Shown here: piece by piece, positions 26,671-34,044 of the stretch
Layout: each line of letters begins with the position of its first letter
Numbering within the stretch: position 1 is the stretch's first letter
Assembly: GCA_965227945.1 (NCBI GenBank)
Contig: CBDDGQ010000005.1
Coordinates: 1,116,001 to 1,180,000, forward strand
Direction of reading: 5' to 3'
Length of the DNA stretch: 64,000 nt
Source of the DNA: Azorhizobium sp965227945
GTDB lineage: Bacteria > Pseudomonadota > Alphaproteobacteria > Rhizobiales > Xanthobacteraceae
Notes under the pieces: model-generated
Database searches by the model: none
What the model saw: only the letters and a program-made list of their open reading frames with translations
What the model was told of the DNA's origin: nothing
Position numbers and translations under genes: made by a program

Positions 26671-26680
26671 TCGTATACAT
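26671..26680. promoter_or_regulatory. GTATAC site upstream of hydantoinase-gntR operon
   Basis: TCGTATACAT matches TTGTATACAA at 20599 in seven or eight of ten positions and shares the GTATAC core. It lies 43-52 bases upstream of the hydantoinase ATG, a normal operator position. It is probably bound by the GntR protein of the same operon, giving autoregulation. Confidence 0.45.
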
Positions 26681-26730
26681 ATTGCGTGCAGAATGGAACC
26701 GAGCCCCGGTGTCGGTGCGGTGCTGGCGGG

Positions 26731-28554
26731 TCAGTCCGCCGGCGCGGCGGCGCCGGCCAGGGCCCCGGCCTCAGGGTTCAGCGGGCGGGCCGGCTGGCGG
26801 GGCTGGACCAGAGGCTGCGGCGTCGGCGCGTTGGAATGCACCAGGCTCATGCCCGCATAGAGGCCGCTGGTCTGCTCCAGAGCGAAGCGCTCCGCGTCGC
26901 GCCGCCGGAGGTCTGCTGTGGTGGCCTCAGCCTCCGCCGGGGACAGCCCCAGCAGTTCCAGAGCCTCCCGGCCAAAGACGAAGGCGGATTCCAAGGTCTC
27001 GCGCATCTGGAAATCCACCTGCTCGTTCACCAGTTCCAGGGCGTGCCCGCGGTCATAGGCACGCACCAGCAGGCGCGCATTGGGGAAGGTGGCCTTGACC
27101 AATGCCACCGTCTTGTTGGCGGCCTCGCGATTGTCGATGCACACCGCGATGGCGCGCGCCTGCCCGGCGCCGGAGGCGTGCAGCACATCGAGATTGGTGC
27201 CGTCGCCATAATAGATCTTGAAGCCGAATTTGGCGGCGTTGCGGATCCTCTCCGGATCCCGGTCGATGATGGTCACATCCATGCCCCGCGCCAGAAAGGC
27301 CTGGCTGACCACCTGTCCGAACCGGCCGAACCCCACCAGCAGGACCGAGCCGCTCAAGCCGTCCGGGGCCTCCACGCCGCTGAGGTCCGGCGCCACCGGC
27401 GGCAGGAGGCGACGGGCGACGGCCACGGTCAGCGGGGTCAGGACCATGGAGAGGATGACGGTGGAGGACATCACCGCATTGGTCAGCGGATTGAAAATGC
27501 CCACTGCAGCGGCGGCGGCGTAGAGGACGAAGGCGAATTCGCCGCCCTGGGCGAACAGCGCTGCGCGGGCGACCGCTTCGCGGCCATTGGCGCCGAACAG
27601 CCGGGCCACCGCGAAGATGCCGACCCCCTTCACGGCCATGTAGCCTAAGACAGTCAAGGCAACGATCTGCCACTGGGCCATCACCACCGCCACATTCAGC
27701 GACATGCCGACTGCCATGAAGAACAGCCCCAGCAACAGGCCGCGGAACGGCTCGATGTCTGCTTCCAATTGATGGCGGAAGGTGGAGCCGGACAGCAGCA
27801 CGCCGGCCAGGAAGGCGCCCATGGCCATGGACAGGCCCGAGACCTGCATCAGCAAGGCGGTGCCCAGCACCACGGTCAGCGCGGCGGCGGTCATCACCTC
27901 CCGCGCCCGGGCCGCCGACAGGATTGCGAACAACGGGTTGAGCAGCCAACGCCCCGCCGCCACCACCGCCCCGACCGCCGCCACGGCGATGGCCAGGGTG
28001 ATCCAGCCGGACGCGTGGCCTTCTGCGCTGGGCGGTGCCAGGAAGGCCACCACCGCCAGCAGCGGCACGATGGCGAGGTCTTCCAAGAGCAAAATGGACA
28101 CCGCTCGCTGCCCGGCGGCGGTGGCGGTTTCACCGGCCTCGTCGAGGATCTGGATGATGGCGGCGGTCGACGACAGCACGAATCCCATGGCCGCGATGAA
28201 CGCCACCGGCGGGGCAAGGCCACCCCACATGCCGAGGCCCGTGAGCAGAACGCCGCACACGACGACCTGCCCCGCGCCAAGGCCGAAGATCTCCCGCCGC
28301 AGGCTCCAGAGCCGGGCCGGCCGCATCTCGAGGCCGATGACGAACAGGAACATGACCACGCCCAGCTCCGCGAAGTGGAGAACGGCGCCGGGCTCGGCGA
28401 TCACCTTCAGGCCGAACGGGCCAATTGCCAGGCCCGCTGCCAGATAACCGAGGACGGATCCCAAACCGAACCGCTTGAACAAGGGTGCCGCGATGACGCC
28501 GGCGCCGAGGACGGCGACAATCTGCACCAGCTCGTAGTTTGAGGCTTCAGCCAA
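26731..28554 (-). CDS. KefB/KefC-like cation:proton antiporter with RCK domain
   Basis: A 607-residue membrane protein of the CPA2 family. About twelve helices cover residues 5-380. A TrkA-N Rossmann domain follows (GSVLLVGFGRFGQVVSQAFL with IDRDPERI), which binds NAD(H) or glutathione in KefC relatives. A Pro/Ala-rich tail ends it. The predicted job is potassium efflux in exchange for protons under electrophile or pH stress. I choose the TTG at 28554, because AAGGAG lies six bases upstream. The in-frame GTG at 28584 has none. It diverges from the DUF763 gene with 137 bases between. No KefF/KefG partner is adjacent. Confidence 0.92.
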   Translation of the reverse strand: MAEASNYELVQIVAVLGAGVIAAPLFKRFGLGSVLGYLAAGLAIGPFGLKVIAEPGAVLHFAELGVVMFLFVIGLEMRPARLWSLRREIFGLGAGQVVVCGVLLTGLGMWGGLAPPVAFIAAMGFVLSSTAAIIQILDEAGETATAAGQRAVSILLLEDLAIVPLLAVVAFLAPPSAEGHASGWITLAIAVAAVGAVVAAGRWLLNPLFAILSAARAREVMTAAALTVVLGTALLMQVSGLSMAMGAFLAGVLLSGSTFRHQLEADIEPFRGLLLGLFFMAVGMSLNVAVVMAQWQIVALTVLGYMAVKGVGIFAVARLFGANGREAVARAALFAQGGEFAFVLYAAAAAVGIFNPLTNAVMSSTVILSMVLTPLTVAVARRLLPPVAPDLSGVEAPDGLSGSVLLVGFGRFGQVVSQAFLARGMDVTIIDRDPERIRNAAKFGFKIYYGDGTNLDVLHASGAGQARAIAVCIDNREAANKTVALVKATFPNARLLVRAYDRGHALELVNEQVDFQMRETLESAFVFGREALELLGLSPAEAEATTADLRRRDAERFALEQTSGLYAGMSLVHSNAPTPQPLVQPRQPARPLNPEAGALAGAAAPAD

Positions 28555-28691
28555 AGGGGGCTCCTTCCGGAAGACAGGACACACGGAACCCCGATCATAT
28601 GACCAAAGGGAAGACCGCGTATTGGACGGATGTCACCTGATCCTGGGTGTGCTAAGTCTGTGTTCTGGGTTCGTTCCTGCGGAGTCACCTC

Positions 28692-29963
28692 ATGGTGCAA
28701 AGAGCCGGCAGCGCCGATCTGCCGTTGCATAACGGCCGCGTGCCGCCGTGGCTGGGCCAGCGCATGGCGCGCCTGGGGGCCGTGGTCACCGAGGCCATCG
28801 TGCACCATTACGGCCGCGACGACTTCCTGCGCCGCCTGTCCCACCCGTTCTGGTTCCAGTCCTTCGGCGCCGTCATGGGGATGGACTGGCATTCCTCCGG
28901 TATCACCACCTCGGTCATCGGCGCCTTGAAGCGGGGCCTCGGGCCACTGTCCGGTGAACTGGGCCTGCATGTGTGCGGCGGCCGGGGCAGCCATTCGCGG
29001 CGCACGCCCGACGAACTGCGCGCCATCGGCGCCCGCGTCGGCATCGACGGGGCCGCCCTGGCGCAGACCAGCCGCCTGGTGGCCAAGGTGGACAGCGCCG
29101 CGGTGCAGGACGGGTTTGATCTTTACCTGCACGGCTTCATCGTCGCCGACGATGGCAAGTGGGTGGTGGTGCAACAGGGCATGAACGGCGCCAGCCGCCT
29201 GGCGCGCCGCTATCATTGGCTGTCGCAGGACCTGGACAGCTTCGTGGACGCCCCGCATGCGGCCATCGACGGGCGGAACCAGGGGCAGATCGTCAATCTC
29301 ACCGATCGCCGCGCCGCCGCCTCCCGCTACGGTCAACTGGATCTGCTGCGCACCCTGGGGCCGGACCGCATCACCGACGAGGTGGCCAAGCTGGAGGGCC
29401 GGAAGCTGGAAGGAGGCGCGCCCGCCGCGCCAGCGCAGGCCATGCTGCCGCATTTGGTGATGCCCGCCCATCACGACGTGCGGCCGCAGGATGTCATGTT
29501 GCGCCGGCTGCACGGCGCCCTGGCGGCGGCGGCCGATTGCGGCCCCACGGACTTTCCCGATCTGCTGCTGGTGCCGGGGGTGGGGGCGCGGACCGTGCGG
29601 GCCTTGGCCATGGTGGCGGAAGTGATCCACGGCGCGCCCTGCCGCTTCGCCGATCCGGCCCGCTTCTCGCTGGCCCACGGTGGCAAGGACCGCCATCCGT
29701 TTCCGGTCCCCACCAAGGTCTATGACGAGACCATTCAGGTGATGAAATCCGCGGTCGCCAAGGCCAAGCTGGGCAATGAGGAGCGGCTGGACGCGCTGCG
29801 GCGGCTGGATGCCCAATCCCGCCAGCTCGAGCGCACCGCCACCGGGCCGAGCCTGCCGGTCTTTCTGGAGGATGAACGCCGCCGCTCCCATGACTATGGC
29901 GGGCGCAGCGTCTTTGGCTGGGAGGCACCGCCTGCGGCGGACAAAGCCCGCGCGGACGGCTGA
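28692..29963 (+). CDS. DUF763 family protein
   Basis: A 423-residue cytoplasmic protein. It opens with RAGSADLPLHNGRVPPWLGQ, the hallmark start of DUF763 proteins of archaea and scattered bacteria. A helix-hairpin-helix-like segment is visible around residues 290-305 (LLLVPGVGARTVRAL), and conserved His/Asp clusters (MDWHSSG, HVCGGRG, RRYHWLS) suggest a catalytic or nucleic-acid role. No function is established for the family as far as I know. GGAG lies eight bases before the ATG. The gene stands alone between the antiporter and the deacetylase. Restricted phylogenetic distribution suggests transfer, but the base composition matches its neighbours by eye. Confidence 0.88.
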   Translation: MVQRAGSADLPLHNGRVPPWLGQRMARLGAVVTEAIVHHYGRDDFLRRLSHPFWFQSFGAVMGMDWHSSGITTSVIGALKRGLGPLSGELGLHVCGGRGSHSRRTPDELRAIGARVGIDGAALAQTSRLVAKVDSAAVQDGFDLYLHGFIVADDGKWVVVQQGMNGASRLARRYHWLSQDLDSFVDAPHAAIDGRNQGQIVNLTDRRAAASRYGQLDLLRTLGPDRITDEVAKLEGRKLEGGAPAAPAQAMLPHLVMPAHHDVRPQDVMLRRLHGALAAAADCGPTDFPDLLLVPGVGARTVRALAMVAEVIHGAPCRFADPARFSLAHGGKDRHPFPVPTKVYDETIQVMKSAVAKAKLGNEERLDALRRLDAQSRQLERTATGPSLPVFLEDERRRSHDYGGRSVFGWEAPPAADKARADG

Positions 29964-30075
29964 TCGGCGCGCTGAGGGGGGCGGTCTTAGGAGGCAACGC
30001 GAGGGCAGGAGGGCCACCGGACGAGACCATCGCAGCGATCCCCCCTCAATGCAGGGACGGTGGCGGTCTGGAGAC

Positions 30076-30102
30076 AAAAAAAGGGACCGCATTGCGGTCC
30101 CT
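30076..30102 (-). terminator. Rho-independent terminator of the deacetylase gene
   Basis: A perfect 9-bp hairpin (AGGGACCGC/GCGGTCCCT, loop ATT) at 30082-30102, followed on the minus strand by seven T residues. It lies 34 bases past the deacetylase stop. This is a textbook intrinsic terminator. Confidence 0.92.
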
Positions 30103-30135
30103 GGGTTGCCGTAAATCGATCCGAGCAAGCCCGGT

Positions 30136-31284
30136 TCAGTACAGGCCGTAATTGTTGGCGCCGGGGGCAGCGGTGGCGGCCCGGGCCGGCGGACGCGGCT
30201 TCTGTGGCGCCTGATTCTGGGCCTGCGCCTGGCCCTGCGGCTTCTTGCGCGGGGCCGCAGGGGCGGCGGCCGGGGTGGCGCTGGCCACCTTGGGCGCCGC
30301 CGGCTTCTCCATGGCGATCAGTTCGGAGACGGTCGCGAACTTGTAGCCCTTGGCGATCAGCGCATCCAGCACCCGCGGCATGGCGGCGACGGTGGTGGCG
30401 TGGATGTCATGGGCCAGGACGATGGAGCCCGGCTTCACCTGCTTCATGATCTGGTCGTAGATGCTCTGGGCATCGCGAACCTTCCAATCCAGCGGGTCCA
30501 CGGACCAATACATGACGGTGAGGCCGTATTTGTCCCAGATGTGGTGCTGCAAGGCCGGCGTCATGGCGCCATAGGGCGGGCGCAGATAGATGGGAGCCTT
30601 GCCGGTGGCGGTCTCGATCGCCGCGGAGGTATCTTCGATCTGCTTGTCGGCTGCTGCAACGGTCAGCTTGGGCAGTTGCGGATGGCTCCAGGAGTGGTTG
30701 CCGATTTCGTGGCCCGCCGCGGCGATCATGCGCAGCACGTCCGGATGGGCGCTCGCATTGGTGCCCAGGACGAAGAAGGTCGCCTTGATGTTGCGATCCG
30801 CGAGCATCTTCAGCAGCTTGGGCGTGGTCTCGGGATTGGGGCCGTCGTCGAAGGTCAGCGCGATGTAGGGCTCGGCCACTTCCACCGAGCGATAGGACAT
30901 GGCGCGCTTCACGGGCGCTGCTGGTTCGAACCCGGGAAGGCCGGCGGCAGCCTGCCCCGCGGCCGGCGCGGGGGCGGCGACCGGGGTCGCACCCGGCAGC
31001 GCAGCACCGGGCACCGCCACGGCGGCGATGGGGGAGAGGGGGCTGACGGTCGTGGGCTTGGCGGTCGTCGCCTTGTCGGTTGCTGGCTTGGCGGCGGCAG
31101 GCTTGGCCGCATCACCGGGAGCGCCGGCGGTCAGCGCGGCAAGGGAAGTGGCAGTGGGAGCCGGAGCCAGCACCTGGCTCATCGCGAGGCCGACGCACAA
31201 GGCACCGGAGGCCACAAGGGCGGAGACGGCCATAAGCCGCTTTGCGGGCACTGCCATTAGCCGTTTCAAGGCGCCGACTTTCAT
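30136..31284 (-). CDS. Secreted or membrane-anchored polysaccharide deacetylase (NodB homology domain)
   Basis: A 382-residue carbohydrate esterase family 4 protein. An N-terminal hydrophobic segment (about residues 17-36) is a signal anchor or signal peptide, followed by an Ala/Pro/Thr-rich linker (about 40-125). The NodB domain (about 135-325) has TFDDGPNPE (catalytic Asp and metal Asp), HSWSHP (metal His pair), RPPYG and VLAHDIH. A Gln/Pro/Ala-rich basic tail ends it. It removes acetyl groups from cell-wall or surface glycans, probably peptidoglycan or chitin-like polymers. The ATG at 31284 gives the signal sequence; a dyad lies at 31296-31315. It has its own terminator at 30076-30102. Confidence 0.9.
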   Translation of the reverse strand: MKVGALKRLMAVPAKRLMAVSALVASGALCVGLAMSQVLAPAPTATSLAALTAGAPGDAAKPAAAKPATDKATTAKPTTVSPLSPIAAVAVPGAALPGATPVAAPAPAAGQAAAGLPGFEPAAPVKRAMSYRSVEVAEPYIALTFDDGPNPETTPKLLKMLADRNIKATFFVLGTNASAHPDVLRMIAAAGHEIGNHSWSHPQLPKLTVAAADKQIEDTSAAIETATGKAPIYLRPPYGAMTPALQHHIWDKYGLTVMYWSVDPLDWKVRDAQSIYDQIMKQVKPGSIVLAHDIHATTVAAMPRVLDALIAKGYKFATVSELIAMEKPAAPKVASATPAAAPAAPRKKPQGQAQAQNQAPQKPRPPARAATAAPGANNYGLY

Positions 31285-31930
31285 GTCTGATTCCCGAGAC
31301 TGTGATCGCAGTCTCGCCCATGGTGTATGGATAAATCGTGAAGCACACCGTGTGCCACACGCCCCGGACACCGCCCCGTCCCGCTGATCTTCAGCGTTCC
31401 GGCGAATCCGCTCCGGAGCGCGTAGCGTACCCGCTCTGGCTGGCGCCCACCTGACGAAGGGCAATACCCGCGTCGCTGAGCTTGCAGCCTCCAGATGCCC
31501 TTAAAGCCGGGCCAAACCAAGGCGTTCTGTATCTGTCCGCCGCCGCGTGTCGCGTTCAGGCTCCAGCCAGGGGCAAATTAGCCTGCCGCCTTCGGCGGAT
31601 ACACCCTGCAGACGACGGTGTCGAGCATTCACAATCCTGCACCGTGACCGCGGGGTCGGAACCGTCAGGGTGTGACCCTTGGAGCACACAGGCCATGGGC
31701 TAGTCGAGGGGTCATACAATCGTCAGTTGCAATACATGACAGTATACAAATAAATGACCTCTATAACAGCCTAAATACATCAATATATGACAGGCATTTC
31801 GGCTGAGATTCGACTTGCGATGCACGGTGTTGAGTGCAGATATGGCGGCCAGGTTTCAGGATCTAAGTGCCCTTCTACCGACCAGATTTGTTTGCCGGCA
31901 ATTTTAAATCGGTGCGGAGGCAGCGTTGCC
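31285..31930. other. 646-base divergent intergenic region with AT-rich promoter segment
   Basis: I see no convincing gene here. It holds a dyad (GAGACTG-N6-CAGTCTC) at 31296-31315 close to the deacetylase start, a 12-base palindrome CGCTCCGGAGCG at 31409-31420, and a distinctly AT-rich stretch at about 31721-31800. That stretch contains three TAnATGAC direct repeats and a GTATAC hexamer (31742-31747). It probably carries the promoters of the deacetylase and the chemoreceptor. A purine-rich GGAGG lies ten bases before the chemoreceptor ATG. Confidence 0.6.
31296..31315. promoter_or_regulatory. Dyad symmetry in the deacetylase 5' region
   Basis: Perfect 7-bp arms GAGACTG/CAGTCTC with a six-base spacer, 12-31 bases upstream of the deacetylase ATG. 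It could be a repressor site or a leader hairpin hiding the ribosome-binding site, which is weak here. Confidence 0.4.
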
Positions 31931-33898
31931 ATGGAGACAGTCATGCGGGCCCCCACGACTTCCAAGCCGCGTAAGCTCATGCGTCGGATCATCGCCATCA
32001 CGGCCTGTGCCGTGATCGCGTCCTTCATCGGCTTTTCGATCATCATCGACCTGCGTCAGCGCGACATGGTCCGCGCGGACATCGAGCGCAATCTCCGCAC
32101 CGCCGGCGATCTGGCGGCCAGCAGCATCACCAACTGGTTCTCCGGTCGGGTCCTGCTCACCGAGGCGGTGGCCGATGCCATCGCCCGTGACCCCGCCGGC
32201 GCCCGCCGCGTCCTCGACAATGCGGTGCTGATGAAGCAATTCCAGTCCACCTATTTCGGCAATGCCGAAGGGGTGCACACCAACGCCCCCTCCAAGCCGA
32301 TGCCGGACGGCTATGACCCGCGCAAGCGCCCCTGGTATCAGGCGGCGCAGCAGGTCGGTGGCCCGGTACTCACGTCTCCGTACGTGGATGCCACCACCGG
32401 CGGGCTGGTGGTCACCAGCGCGGTCCCGGTCCGCGATGGCGGGAAACTGCTGGGCGTGGTCGGCGGCGACTTCACCCTGGCGACCCTGGTGTCGATGATC
32501 TCGGGCATCGACTTCGGCGGCCTCGGCCAGGCGTTCGTGGTCGCTGCGGACGGCACCATCCTCATCCATCCGGATGCGGCGCTGGTGAACAAGAAACTGG
32601 TCGACGTGTTCGGCGCCACCACCCCGACCGTGGGCGGCGGCATGGCCGACGCCCAGGCCGGCGAGCGGGCCATGATGGTGTCCTTCGTGCCCCTGACCGG
32701 CCTGCCATCGGTGAAATGGTACGTGGGCTTGGCGGTGGATACGGGCAAGGCCTTTGCGCCGCTGCAGACCTTCCGCATCACCGCGGCCATCGCCATCGTG
32801 CTGATCGCTCTGGTGACCGTCGGCCTGCTGGCGCAGCTGCTGCATCGCGCCGTCGCCCGTCCCCTGGGGCGCATGACCACAGCCATGGACGCGCTGGCCA
32901 CCGGCCAACTGGACGTGGAAATCCCCGACCTGGAGCGCCGCGACGAGATCGGCGCCATGGCGTCCGCCATGCAGGTCTTCAAGCAGCATGCCATCGAGCG
33001 TGCCCGGCTGGAGGGCGCGCAGCGGGCGGAGAGCGAGGAGCGTCGGCGCCGGGCCGAGGCGGTGGAGCAGCTCATCAACGGCTTCACCGGCGACATGGCC
33101 GGGGTCCTCGATACCGTGACCACGTCGTCCGGCACCCTGGAGACCACCGCCCGCTCGCTGAGCGCCACGGCGGAAGCCAGTGCGCGCAATGCCCAGGGCG
33201 CCGCCACCGCGGCGGAGCAGGCCTCCTCCAACGTGCGCAACGTGGCCGCGGCGTCGGAACAACTGGCCGCCTCCATCGCGGAGATTTCCCAGCGTGTGGA
33301 CGCCTCGCGTGAGGTGGCCGAGCGCGCGGCCTCCGCCGCCCGGCAGACCGACGGGACGGTGCGCAGCCTGCTCACGGCCAGCGAGCGCATCAGCGAGATC
33401 GTCGGCCTCATCAACGCCATCGCCAACCAGACCAATCTGCTGGCGCTGAACGCCACCATCGAGGCGGCCCGGGCTGGAGAGGCCGGCAAGGGCTTCGCCG
33501 TCGTCGCCGCCGAAGTGAAGACCCTGGCCAACCAGACCGCCAAGGCCACCCAGGACATTTCCGGACAGATCAACGCCATCCAGAGCGTCTGCGGCGAGGC
33601 GGTCACCGCCATCCACGGCATCGGCACCGTGATCGACGAGATCAACGCCATCTCCTCGGAGATTTCGGTGGCGGTGTCGCAACAGGGCGATGCCACCAAG
33701 GAGATCGCCGAGAGCGTGCATCAGGCGGCCACCGGCACCCACAAGGTGTCGGCCAATGTGGGCGACGTCACCCAGGGCGCATCCGCCACCGGCGCCGACG
33801 CCACGCGGGTCCTGGATGCGGCCTCCCGCCTGTCGCACGAAGCCGGAACCCTGCGCAGCAAGGTCGAGCGCTTCTTTGAGGCGATCCGCGCCGCGTAA
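31931..33898 (+). CDS. Methyl-accepting chemotaxis protein with dCache-type sensor
   Basis: A 655-residue receptor. Transmembrane helices are at about residues 18-40 and 285-310. The periplasmic dCache/PDC sensor between them has a family hallmark near DPRKRPWYQAA and TSPYVDATTGGLVVTSAVPV. A HAMP domain is at about 311-365 and the signalling domain follows. Its hairpin tip reads IANQTNLLALNATIEAARAGE and is intact. There is no C-terminal CheR/CheB pentapeptide. The ATG at 31931 is preferred; an in-frame ATG at 31787 gives a poor N-terminus. The ligand is probably an amino or organic acid by family. It converges on a second receptor and shares its terminator. Confidence 0.93.
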   Translation: METVMRAPTTSKPRKLMRRIIAITACAVIASFIGFSIIIDLRQRDMVRADIERNLRTAGDLAASSITNWFSGRVLLTEAVADAIARDPAGARRVLDNAVLMKQFQSTYFGNAEGVHTNAPSKPMPDGYDPRKRPWYQAAQQVGGPVLTSPYVDATTGGLVVTSAVPVRDGGKLLGVVGGDFTLATLVSMISGIDFGGLGQAFVVAADGTILIHPDAALVNKKLVDVFGATTPTVGGGMADAQAGERAMMVSFVPLTGLPSVKWYVGLAVDTGKAFAPLQTFRITAAIAIVLIALVTVGLLAQLLHRAVARPLGRMTTAMDALATGQLDVEIPDLERRDEIGAMASAMQVFKQHAIERARLEGAQRAESEERRRRAEAVEQLINGFTGDMAGVLDTVTTSSGTLETTARSLSATAEASARNAQGAATAAEQASSNVRNVAAASEQLAASIAEISQRVDASREVAERAASAARQTDGTVRSLLTASERISEIVGLINAIANQTNLLALNATIEAARAGEAGKGFAVVAAEVKTLANQTAKATQDISGQINAIQSVCGEAVTAIHGIGTVIDEINAISSEISVAVSQQGDATKEIAESVHQAATGTHKVSANVGDVTQGASATGADATRVLDAASRLSHEAGTLRSKVERFFEAIRAA

Positions 33899-33941
33899 GG
33901 ATCGCACCTCCGGCCCAGGGGCCGGGTGCCTATCGACAAAC

Positions 33942-33981
33942 AACGGGCGCCGCCTGCCTGGCGGCGCCCGTTATCTTTTCC
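33942..33981. terminator. Terminator shared by two convergent chemoreceptor genes
   Basis: Perfect 13-bp GC-rich arms (AACGGGCGCCGCC and its complement) with a five-base loop, followed on the plus strand by ATCTTTTCC and on the minus strand by GTTTGTCG. It lies 43 bases past the plus-strand receptor stop and 72 bases past the minus-strand receptor stop. Probably bidirectional, strongest on the plus strand. Confidence 0.88.
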
Positions 33982-34044
33982 TAGGTGCGACCGGTCACGA
34001 GCGGCAGGCGCCGAGCCCGCTGCGCCGCCGGCTCACACGCCCCG

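Noticed and set aside
29973..30048. TGAGGGGGG/CCCCCCTCA arms with a 58-base loop after the DUF763 gene
   Set aside because: The loop is too long and the arms are simple G/C runs; likely chance in GC-rich sequence.
31742..31747. Third GTATAC as part of the GntR regulon
   Set aside because: Its flanks (CAGTATACAA) match only in part and it lies in an AT-rich promoter of an unrelated chemoreceptor; chance is likely.
31904..33943. 679-codon minus-strand frame over the first chemoreceptor
   Set aside because: Antisense shadow rich in Gly, His and Arg; the plus-strand frame encodes complete Cache, HAMP and signalling domains.
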